The notes under the pieces were generated by a model. That model did not search any database. It had not been told where the DNA came from and was given only the letters and a program-made list of their open reading frames with translations. This document shows positions 7,149-13,283 of a stretch of DNA of 13,283 bases, in pieces; the stretch's first letter is position 1, and every line of letters begins with the position of its first letter. This DNA is from GCA-2717185 sp047517345 (GTDB taxonomy: Bacteria > Pseudomonadota > Alphaproteobacteria > UBA8366 > GCA-2717185), in contig JAKZTB010000305.1 of the NCBI GenBank assembly GCA_047517345.1, positions 1 to 13,283 of the forward strand, written 5' to 3'. The position numbers were made by a program, and so were the translations under genes.

Positions 7149-7790
7149 ATGACGGATAACACCGATGTCTTCGAAATCATGCACACGACACGCGCCATGC
7201 GCCGCCTCAAACCCGATCCGGTGCCCGACGAATTGATCCGCAAGATACTTGATGCGGGAATCCGTGCGGCCAGCGGCGGCAACAACCAGACGTGGCGCTT
7301 CCTGGTGGTCAAGGACCCCGAGATCAAAAAGGCGGTTCAAATCCACTACAAGAAGGCGTTCGACGAAGTGATCGGGCCGCGCTATGCCAGTGCAGCCCCG
7401 CCGCCCGGTTCAACGAAAGAGAAGTACAACCGGCAGCATTCGGCCGTGGAATATTTGACCGATCATTACCACGAAGCGCCGGTTTGGATCGTGGCGTGCC
7501 TCGAGCATGGCGACGGCAAACCGAATCGACACTCGGGCGCCTCGATCTATACGGCGGTGCAGAACATGCTGTTGGCGACCCGCGCGCTCGGGCTCGGTTC
7601 GACCCTCACCACGCGCCATCTCATTTTCGAGAAAGAAACCGAAGAAGCGCTAGGCCTGCCGCCGGGAGTGCATTCCTACGCCATCCTGCCGATCGGCTAT
7701 CCGATGGGTAATTTCGGGCCAGTCGGCCGCGGCGACCTGAAAAATTTCGTCTATCAGGACCGCTGGGGCGAACCGGCCGATTGGGTTTAG
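7149..7790 (+). CDS. Nitroreductase-family FMN oxidoreductase
   Basis: A 213-residue soluble flavoenzyme of the NfsB/nitroreductase fold, which usually works as a homodimer with FMN and reduces nitro groups, quinones or enones, or performs dehydrogenations. The N-terminal TTRAMRRLKPDPVPDELI (13-30) carries the Arg residues that bind the FMN phosphate, and AASGGNNQTWRFLVV (40-54) is the flavin-binding loop and strand. The C-terminal half has LGLGSTLTTRHL and the AILPIGYPMG strand with a Gly-Pro-Val-Gly-Arg turn. GAAGAGG (7136-7142) precedes the ATG. It is divergent from kdgK. The physiological substrate is unknown; the xenobiotic or aromatic context of neighbouring flavoenzymes is suggestive only. 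Confidence 0.88.
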   Translation: MTDNTDVFEIMHTTRAMRRLKPDPVPDELIRKILDAGIRAASGGNNQTWRFLVVKDPEIKKAVQIHYKKAFDEVIGPRYASAAPPPGSTKEKYNRQHSAVEYLTDHYHEAPVWIVACLEHGDGKPNRHSGASIYTAVQNMLLATRALGLGSTLTTRHLIFEKETEEALGLPPGVHSYAILPIGYPMGNFGPVGRGDLKNFVYQDRWGEPADWV

Positions 7791-7930
7791 GCGTAATTTG
7801 CGAATAGCATCACCTCGGCTCAATGGCATCGACCATCGATGTCGACGACACGCAGCTATTTCACTGTGATCGTGATCCGCTTTGATTGTACCAGTGTCTG
7901 ATGGGGAAGCGGCCTCGCCGAACCGTCACG

Positions 7931-8353
7931 CTAGCGATCGTAGGGGAAGCAATCCTTGCGATCGAGTGTCAGTCCGTAATGTGAGCCAAGCGATTGAATG
8001 GCGTCGCTATGTTCGGAATACGGGTCGCTGTTGCCTTTAGCCACAATAATAATCCTGAATTTAGGGTCGGATTTTCCGCCCGGCGGCAGCATCGCCGTGG
8101 CAAGGCACTCGCCGTCATTGTCACGGAGCGTCACGAAAAGCGGCGTCGCCCGCTGGATATGCGCCTTAAGTCCGATGTTCTGTTCGATATAGACCGTCGA
8201 CGTGGGCGTGTAGCTCGCGATCGCGGCTTCCTGTTCGCGCCGAAAATGCTTTGCGACGGCATGATCCATTAGCGCGGTTTCCTGTTCGGCCTCTGTCTCG
8301 GTTTCGATGCGAAACCAAGTCTTCCCACCGCGCGCCTCGCATACAAAGTCCAT
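7931..8353 (-). CDS. Conserved-looking hypothetical protein, 140 residues
   Basis: I do not recognise a named family. The product is acidic in its N-terminal third (a run rich in Glu and Thr around residues 15-28), with a likely helix AVAKHFRREQEAAIASY (32-48). A beta-rich middle (VYIEQNIGLKAHIQRATPLF) and a C-terminal half containing FRIIIVAKGNSDPYSEHSDA follow, and it ends in CFPYDR. There is no signal peptide or membrane segment, so it is probably cytoplasmic. The alternation of strand-like and helical segments and good codon use argue it is real rather than a shadow. The Shine-Dalgarno candidate (GGGAG) is 13 bases upstream, rather far. It is convergent with the nitroreductase and appears to be a single-gene unit. 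Confidence 0.7.
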   Translation of the reverse strand: MDFVCEARGGKTWFRIETETEAEQETALMDHAVAKHFRREQEAAIASYTPTSTVYIEQNIGLKAHIQRATPLFVTLRDNDGECLATAMLPPGGKSDPKFRIIIVAKGNSDPYSEHSDAIQSLGSHYGLTLDRKDCFPYDR

Positions 8354-8547
8354 AATGCCGTCGGTACTCCCTACACGGCCGTAAGCGGCTCTTGCCGGAC
8401 ATATTGAGATAGCCCAAGACCGCTTTCGATTATTGGTAACAGCCTGACTGCCACGACACGCGGTCAGTTGGCCTCATTTTATTGAAGTGTCTCTTCCCAA
8501 AATCCGTTTCAAGACGCCGGCCCCAAAATACATCGCTTTTTGTCGAT

Positions 8548-9444
8548 CTATTTTGCTCCGCCGAAGCGCGCCTCCAACGCGTCGAGCTGCGCCATGCCTG
8601 TGATCTCATTCAGTTCCTCGAATGAGATCATCAGATCGGCGCGGTCGGGCGTGCCATTGTTGGTGATTACCTCTTCCTTGAACGCATCCATCGCATTCAT
8701 CATGCCGCGCAACGCGGCAGAAGTCAGCAGGCGCGGATAAATTACCGCCGCCACGCCCATAGCTTGCAGGTCCTTGGGACCGATCAACGGCGTCGTGTCC
8801 CGGGCGCGAATACCGAAACCCATATTCACCGAAAGCGGCTTCGGCACGCTGCGCGCGACTTCTTCGATATCCTCCGGCGTCAACAGCGCGTCTGCGAACA
8901 ATAGATCGGCGCCGGCTTCCGCATAGAGGTTCAAGCGCTCGATAGCCTCGTCGACACCCAGTACGCCGGCGGCGTCGGTGCGCGCCTTGATGACGAATTC
9001 GTCGCTACGCCGCGCGTCGACGGCGGCGGCGATCTTGTCGCGCGCTTCCTCGCGCGAAATGACGTCTTTGCCCGCCATGTGGCCGCAACGCTTGGGCCAG
9101 GTCTGATCCTCCAACATGACGCCGGCGAGGCCCGCCTGCTCGAAGGCCCGGACGGTGAAATAGACGTTCATCGCGTTGCCGTAGCCGGTGTCCCCGTCTC
9201 CTAGGAGGGTCAAATCGGTGCAGTTCACCATGTCGCGACAGGCCGTTAGGTTCTCCTGCAACCCCATGACCCCGCGGTCGGCCCAACCGAGATGGCTTTC
9301 GGAAATACCGGCGCCCGATATCCAGGCCACGTCGAACCCGGCGAGTTCGACGATGCGGGCGCTGTAACCGTCATGCACCCCCGGCATGATGGTAATTTCC
9401 GGTGCAGCCAGGCGTTCCTTCAGGTTAATCGTTTTGTCAGGCAT
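8548..9444 (-). CDS. Isocitrate lyase / PEP mutase superfamily enzyme (C-C lyase)
   Basis: A 298-residue TIM-barrel protein of the group that includes methylisocitrate lyase, 2,3-dimethylmalate lyase, oxaloacetate decarboxylase/hydrolase and PEP mutase. The Mg2+-binding DGDTGYG is at 83-89, EDQ at 112-114 and the catalytic loop KRCGH at 118-122, whose Cys is characteristic of the lyase branch rather than of PEP mutase. GAGISES (44-50) lies at the substrate pocket. The conserved loop supports a 2-methylisocitrate- or dimethylmalate-like 2-hydroxy-dicarboxylate substrate, but I cannot tell which. No prpC or prpD neighbour is present, which weakens assignment to propionate metabolism. The start is supported by GAGG 6-9 bases upstream on the minus strand. 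It is divergent from the SDR gene. Confidence 0.87.
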   Translation of the reverse strand: MPDKTINLKERLAAPEITIMPGVHDGYSARIVELAGFDVAWISGAGISESHLGWADRGVMGLQENLTACRDMVNCTDLTLLGDGDTGYGNAMNVYFTVRAFEQAGLAGVMLEDQTWPKRCGHMAGKDVISREEARDKIAAAVDARRSDEFVIKARTDAAGVLGVDEAIERLNLYAEAGADLLFADALLTPEDIEEVARSVPKPLSVNMGFGIRARDTTPLIGPKDLQAMGVAAVIYPRLLTSAALRGMMNAMDAFKEEVITNNGTPDRADLMISFEELNEITGMAQLDALEARFGGAK

Positions 9445-9464
9445 GGTTTTCCTCGATCTTGAAT

Positions 9465-9535
9465 TTTCCCAAAGATTATTCTAACGACGCGCCGCGCCGA
9501 AACCCACGCGTCAAATTGGAAAAATCTCTGGGAAA
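9465..9535. repeat. 17-bp imperfect inverted repeat in a divergent promoter region
   Basis: The sequence TTTCCCAAAGATTATTC at 9465-9481 recurs in inverted orientation at 9519-9535 (reverse complement TTTCCCAGAGATTTTTC), with 15 of 17 positions identical. The arms are 37 bases apart, centre to centre 54. They lie between the divergently transcribed lyase and SDR genes, where two binding sites of one regulator would be expected. Neither arm is itself a clear palindrome. Confidence applies to the repeat; operator function is inferred. Confidence 0.6.
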
Positions 9536-9613
9536 GAAGCAGCTGGGCACTGCGGATTGCAGCGTGCGGCATTTCCGCTAAACTCTCCTGCGGCGATATT
9601 GCGGAGAGATTCA

Positions 9614-10372
9614 ATGGCGAGATTGCAGGGCAAGGTCGCGCTGATCAGCGGCGGCGCGCAAGGACAAGGTGCCGTGGAGGCCAAGACTTTCGCCGCGGAG
9701 GGGGCGAAAGTCGTCTTCGGCGACATCCTCGACGCCGAGGGCGAGGCGGTCGCGGCCGATATCAAGGCCGACGGCGGCGACGCCCATTACAGGCATCTCG
9801 ACGTGACAGTCGAAGAAGACTGGCACGCCGCGGTCGAACTCACGACCGAGCGGTTCGGCGGTCTCGACATTCTGATCAACAACGCAGCCGTCCTGGTCCC
9901 GCGCGTACCGATCGAAGAACGCACGGCGGAGGAATGGGACCGGGTCATGGCGGTAAACGCCAAGGGCGTGTTTCTCGGCACCAAACACGCGATCCCCGCG
10001 ATGCGGGCGCGCGGCGGCGGTTCCATCGTCAACATTTCGTCGATCGCCGGGATCGGCCAGTCGACGCATCAGGAGCCGGCCTACGCCGCGAGCAAGGGCG
10101 CCGTCCGCATCTTCACGAAGGTCACGGCCTCGCAGCATGCCGTTGACAATATCCGATGCAATTCGGTCCATCCCGGTCCAATCGACACGGAAATGTTCCG
10201 TGCCGCGTTCCCGACCAACGATGCCCTATCCAAGCGCCTTTCCCGCGTGCCGATGAACCGAGCGGGATCGATCGACGAGGTTGTCGCCGGCGTTCTGTTC
10301 CTCGCCTCGGACGAGTCCTCCTATATCACCGGTACAGAGCTGGTCATCGATGGTGGCGCGCTCAGTATGTGA
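9614..10372 (+). CDS. SDR-family NAD-dependent oxidoreductase
   Basis: A 252-residue classical short-chain dehydrogenase/reductase that oxidises or reduces an alcohol/ketone with NAD(H). The cofactor loop is GGAQGQG (13-19), Asp37 at the end of the second strand favours NAD over NADP, and NNAA occupies 89-92. The active site is Asn115, Ser142/143 in NISSIAG, Tyr157 and Lys161 in YAASK. HPGPIDTEM (186-194) and a C-terminal ITGTELVIDGGALSM are standard. The frame extends upstream to an ATG at 9557, but GGAGAGA (9603-9609) and the family N-terminus fix the start at 9614. It resembles steroid and cyclopentanol-type dehydrogenases, though substrate is not determinable. It is divergent from the lyase, so coordinate control is possible. 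Confidence 0.92.
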   Translation: MARLQGKVALISGGAQGQGAVEAKTFAAEGAKVVFGDILDAEGEAVAADIKADGGDAHYRHLDVTVEEDWHAAVELTTERFGGLDILINNAAVLVPRVPIEERTAEEWDRVMAVNAKGVFLGTKHAIPAMRARGGGSIVNISSIAGIGQSTHQEPAYAASKGAVRIFTKVTASQHAVDNIRCNSVHPGPIDTEMFRAAFPTNDALSKRLSRVPMNRAGSIDEVVAGVLFLASDESSYITGTELVIDGGALSM

Positions 10373-10373
10373 C

Positions 10374-10409
10374 GGGTCGTCGAGGGGGTTATGATCCTTA
10401 CATCGACCC
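10374..10409 (+). terminator. Weak candidate hairpin after the SDR gene
   Basis: GGGTCG at 10374-10379 pairs with CGACCC at 10404-10409, directly after the SDR stop. The loop is long (24 bases) and no T-run follows, so this is at best a poor intrinsic terminator. Confidence 0.2.
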
Positions 10410-10547
10410 CAAATTGCGGTAGGATTCATTGAAACAAGCCCCGTTGATTGGAACCGAAAACAGGGCGTGAAAACGGGTCTATTACAACGAACTCACAAAC
10501 GTTCGGTCGGCATTTTGCACGCGGTTATCGCGAAGTGTCCAAAGGCC

Positions 10548-10553
10548 AGGGAG
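10548..10553 (+). promoter_or_regulatory. Ribosome binding site deciding the GTG start of the AsmA-family gene
   Basis: AGGGAG lies 8 bases before GTG 10562. The upstream ATG at 10448 in the same frame has no comparable site and would put a 38-residue polar extension in front of the membrane anchor. Confidence 0.65.
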
Positions 10554-10561
10554 CAGATATT

Positions 10562-12616
10562 GTGAAAAAGCTGATTATCGGATTGGTCGCCGTCGTTGTT
10601 TTGCTCGTCGTGGCCGTACTGGCCATACCTTTCTTCATTCCGCTCGATACCATCAAAGCCGAGTTGATCGCCCAGGCCGAACAGGCGACGGGACGCGATG
10701 TCCGCATCGACGGCGAATTCAAGCTATCGATCTTTCCAAACGCGGAATTCGTCGCCGGCAAAGTTACCGTCGGCAATGCCAAAGGCGGCAAGGCCAAAAA
10801 CATGGTCGCCATCGACCGAGTGAATGTGAGCGTCGGATTGATGCCGCTGATAACGGGCAGCGTGCAGGTCAATTCGTTTGTCATCGATAAGCCCACCATC
10901 AACCTAGAGATCGACAAGAACGGTAAACCGAACTGGGAGTTCACCACCGCCGGTGGCGGTGAGGCAAAACCGTCCACGACGGAAAGCAAGCCCGCCGAAG
11001 GTGGCGTCGGAAGCCCACTGGCCGGTATTACGCTGGACGACGTCCGCCTGGTCGACGGGACCATTACCTATTCCGACGCCCGAAGCGGCGTGTCGCATCG
11101 TCTCGACGCGATCAATTGGAAGGTGGCGCTTCCTTCCCTGTCCGACCCCACCGCAATCGACGGCGATTTTGTCTGGAACAAGGAAAAGATCAACATCGCG
11201 CTGAAGTTGGCGACACCGGACACACTTCTGAATGGTAAGAAAACCGGCGTCGAAGCGAACATCAGCGCAACGCCCGTAAAGCTTGACTTCAAGGGATCCG
11301 TGACAAACGCCAAGACGCTAAGCGCGGGCGGCGCGGTGACCTTGGATGTTCCGTCGATCCGCAAACTGGCTGCCTGGGCCGGCGCGCCGATCGAAGCGCC
11401 GGGATCGGGATACGGGCCGTTGAAGATCACCGGCACGGTGGCCGTCGACGGGTCGAAATATGCCTTCAAGCAAGCCAAGCTCGCGGTCGACGAGATCGAA
11501 GGATCGGGCGATTTCGCCTATGATGGCGGCGGCAAAATCCCAGCCGTCTCGGCGGTCATGAAGCTTGGCATGCTCGACCTCAACCCCTACTTGCCACCCG
11601 AAGAGAAAACCGAGGACAAGCCGGCCGCGCAGACCGCAAGCGGCGGTTCGTCAAAGCCGGCGGACTGGAGCGACGACCCGATCGACATGTCCGGTCTGAA
11701 GGCCGCCAACGCGAACCTCGATTTGACGGTCGCGGGAATCCTGGTGCGCAAGATCAAGGTCGGGGAAACGAACCTAAAGGTCTCCCTGAAGAACGGCGTG
11801 CTGGTCACCGACCTGACGAAGCTAGCGTTATATAAGGGCAGCGGCACCGCGAAGATCACGGCGAACGCCGCGGGCTCAAAGCCGAAGATAAGCGTCAATT
11901 TCCACCTGAAAGGATTCGACGCGAACCCGTTCCTGAAGGACGCCGCCGGATTTGATCGCCTGGAATGTACGGCAAACGCGGACCTCGCCATCACCACCTC
12001 TGGAGCGACCGAACGCCAGCTTGTCTCGGCACTCAATGGCAAAGGCAAGGTTCAGTTCCTTGATGGTGCGATCGTCGGAATCAACCTGGCGGCGATGCTG
12101 CGAAATGTCACCACCGCGTTCATGAACAAGGATTCCAGCAAAACGCAGAAGACGGACTTCGCTGAGCTGAAGGGCACCTACACCATCAAGAACGGGTTGG
12201 TGACCAACAACGACCTCTCCCTGAAATCACCCTTCATTCGCGTCACCGGCAAGGGCACTTCGGATTTGCCGAAGCGTACGGTCAACTATCATGTTACGCC
12301 CAAAGCGGTGGCGACGTCGAAGGGCCAAGGCGGTTCCGGTGATAGCGGCGGCATTAAAGTGCCCGTCGATGTCACAGGCCCTTGGCATGATCTAAGCTAC
12401 AAGCCGGACCTGACAGCCATCATTGGCGATATCGCCAAGGACCCGAAGAAGGCGCTCGAGGCGGTCAAGAAAATGGTGCCCGGCCTGCCCAAGCTGGGCG
12501 GGTCGAGCGGCGGCTCTATTCTGCCGAAATTGGGCGGTTCGGACTCGGGTGGCGGTTCGGCCATGCCGAAAGCCGACGACGCGGTAAAGGGGCTCAAGAA
12601 GCTGTTCGGGCGGTAG
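10562..12616 (+). CDS. AsmA family protein (inner-membrane anchored, periplasmic)
   Basis: A 684-residue protein starting with GTG. A short basic N-terminus and one hydrophobic segment (about 4-26) form an uncleaved membrane anchor, followed by a large periplasmic beta-rich region. The N-terminal AsmA region is recognisable (ATGRDVRIDGEFKLSIFPN, 42-60, and the NAKGG segment after it). The C-terminal AsmA region has GKGKVQFLDGAIVGINLA (about 493-510). AsmA relatives (AsmA, TamB, YhdP) are tied to outer-membrane assembly and phospholipid transport between membranes. Gly/Ser-rich linkers lie near 138-155 and 358-370. The tail carries two copies of LPKLGGS (642-648, 654-660) and a basic end. A putative lipoprotein gene follows after 34 bases, probably in the same operon. 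Specific role unknown. Confidence 0.88.
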   Translation: MKKLIIGLVAVVVLLVVAVLAIPFFIPLDTIKAELIAQAEQATGRDVRIDGEFKLSIFPNAEFVAGKVTVGNAKGGKAKNMVAIDRVNVSVGLMPLITGSVQVNSFVIDKPTINLEIDKNGKPNWEFTTAGGGEAKPSTTESKPAEGGVGSPLAGITLDDVRLVDGTITYSDARSGVSHRLDAINWKVALPSLSDPTAIDGDFVWNKEKINIALKLATPDTLLNGKKTGVEANISATPVKLDFKGSVTNAKTLSAGGAVTLDVPSIRKLAAWAGAPIEAPGSGYGPLKITGTVAVDGSKYAFKQAKLAVDEIEGSGDFAYDGGGKIPAVSAVMKLGMLDLNPYLPPEEKTEDKPAAQTASGGSSKPADWSDDPIDMSGLKAANANLDLTVAGILVRKIKVGETNLKVSLKNGVLVTDLTKLALYKGSGTAKITANAAGSKPKISVNFHLKGFDANPFLKDAAGFDRLECTANADLAITTSGATERQLVSALNGKGKVQFLDGAIVGINLAAMLRNVTTAFMNKDSSKTQKTDFAELKGTYTIKNGLVTNNDLSLKSPFIRVTGKGTSDLPKRTVNYHVTPKAVATSKGQGGSGDSGGIKVPVDVTGPWHDLSYKPDLTAIIGDIAKDPKKALEAVKKMVPGLPKLGGSSGGSILPKLGGSDSGGGSAMPKADDAVKGLKKLFGR

Positions 12617-12650
12617 GCAACTGTTCCGAATTTGCTTTGGGTTTTAGTTC

Positions 12651-13172
12651 TTGTTTCAACGGGTCGTCATCTGGATCGGCTTGCTCCTGATATCGGCTGC
12701 GTGCGCCACGGTGGAAAACGTCAAGATGCCGACGGTCAGCCTCGTCGATATGGCGCTGGGTCAGCCGGGTTTCCTCAATCAGGAACTGATTTTAACTTTG
12801 CGCATCGGCAACCCGAACGATTTTGCCATCCCGCTCGAAGGGCTCTCTCTGACAATCGACGTCAACGGCCGAAAACTGGCGGACGGATTGAGCGACGATA
12901 CCGTGACCCTACCCCGTCTCGGCTACGCCAATGTCGAAGTTCAGGCCACGGCGAGCACGCTCGGACTGGTACGCGAACTAATCGCACTCGGCACCGAAGC
13001 GCGGATCGACTACCGGATATCCGGCACGGCTTATGTCGGTACGCCGTTCGGGAGACGCGCGGTGCCGTACGACAAGAACGGCACCTTTTCGATATTTCCA
13101 CCAGACCCACGCAAACAGGAACAGCCACCTTCGAATCGAAGTGGCGAGCCAAAGATATTCAAGACGATTTAG
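12651..13172 (+). CDS. Putative LEA14-like (LEA type 2) lipoprotein
   Basis: A 173-residue protein with a TTG start; an in-frame TAG at 12645-12647 excludes a longer form, and the Shine-Dalgarno is poor. An N-terminal hydrophobic signal ends in ISAAC with Cys18, a lipobox-like site although Ser at -3 is unusual. The mature part matches the LEA14/WHy beta-sandwich: LTLRIGNPNDFAIPLEGLSL, an Asn-Gly turn, then a VEVQATAST strand and a YRISGTAYVGTPFGRRAVPY hairpin. Bacterial members are envelope proteins of uncertain function. The last 20 residues are Pro/Gln-rich and likely disordered. Position directly behind the AsmA gene suggests a shared envelope role, which is inference. Confidence 0.8.
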   Translation: MFQRVVIWIGLLLISAACATVENVKMPTVSLVDMALGQPGFLNQELILTLRIGNPNDFAIPLEGLSLTIDVNGRKLADGLSDDTVTLPRLGYANVEVQATASTLGLVRELIALGTEARIDYRISGTAYVGTPFGRRAVPYDKNGTFSIFPPDPRKQEQPPSNRSGEPKIFKTI

Positions 13173-13194
13173 TGCGATTTGAAAGGGGCCCAAC

Positions 13195-13283
13195 ATGAAG
13201 AATTCCATCAGTCCCCCTGCGATGCCCGAAACCGCGATCAAAGCGTTAGACCGTGTATTAGGGCCTATCGGTTCGGCGCATGG
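13195..13283 (+). CDS. Start of a gene running off the right edge; possibly an FAD-linked oxidase
   Basis: The ATG at 13195 is preceded by AAAGGGG and begins 22 bases after the LEA14-like stop, so it may continue that operon. The 29 visible residues (MKNSISPPAMPETAIKALDR, then VLGPIG) have a helix followed by a V-x-G-P-x-G turn. That resembles the N-terminus of FAD-binding dehydrogenases of the D-lactate/2-hydroxyglutarate dehydrogenase type. Too little is present for a firm call. Confidence 0.45.
   Translation, partial: MKNSISPPAMPETAIKALDRVLGPIGSAH

Noticed and set aside
8440..8475. Inverted repeat CTGAC/GTCAG downstream of the lyase gene
   Set aside because: Arms are five bases with a long loop and no T-tract, within chance expectation.
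4503..9473. TTCCCAAA recurring at 4503-4510, 8494-8501 and 9466-9473
   Set aside because: Three copies of an octamer look suggestive, but one lies downstream of a gene and the flanks are not shared. Only the 9466 copy belongs to a longer repeat.

Overview
The window is GC-rich bacterial chromosomal DNA with tightly packed genes. Its protein families (an AsmA-type envelope protein, a Kdg/Entner-Doudoroff module, many flavin-dependent oxidoreductases, an SDR and a PEP-mutase-like lyase) and codon use fit an alphaproteobacterium, perhaps Rhodospirillales-like and free-living. That assignment is inference: there is no rRNA or marker gene here. No tRNA, rRNA, CRISPR array or complete insertion sequence was seen.

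Layout. Positions 1-126 hold the last codons of a gene entering from the left, possibly a transposase. A clearly AT-rich, gene-free stretch follows (about 127-500). A plus-strand pair comes next: a 2-keto-4-pentenoate hydratase-like enzyme (503-1306) and a Baeyer-Villiger/FMO-type monooxygenase (1348-3096). After it lies a minus-strand luciferase-like (LLM) oxidoreductase split by a frameshift (3432-4459), divergent from an intact second LLM oxidoreductase (4573-5433). Convergent with the latter is a minus-strand kdgK-eda operon (5451-6985; KDG kinase and KDPG aldolase). Then come a nitroreductase (7149-7790, plus), an unrecognised 140-residue protein (7931-8353, minus) and a PEP mutase/isocitrate lyase-superfamily enzyme (8548-9444, minus). 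That enzyme is divergent from an SDR dehydrogenase (9614-10372, plus). The right end carries an AsmA-family protein (10562-12616), a putative LEA14-like lipoprotein (12651-13172) and the start of a further gene (13195 onward).

Function. The left two thirds reads as an accessory catabolic region. A BVMO can turn a ketone into an ester or lactone, a hydratase acts on dienoate-type ring-cleavage products, and LLM flavoenzymes, an SDR and a C-C lyase could serve neighbouring steps. No substrate can be named from sequence alone. kdgK-eda is a self-contained module that converts 2-keto-3-deoxygluconate to pyruvate and glyceraldehyde-3-phosphate. The AsmA/LEA14 pair belongs to the cell envelope and looks like core genome.

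I did not find a convincing undescribed defence or mobile system. The best leads are the frameshifted LLM gene, a 17-bp near-perfect inverted repeat between the divergent lyase and SDR genes, the hydratase-BVMO pairing next to AT-rich DNA, and two unrecognised small proteins.
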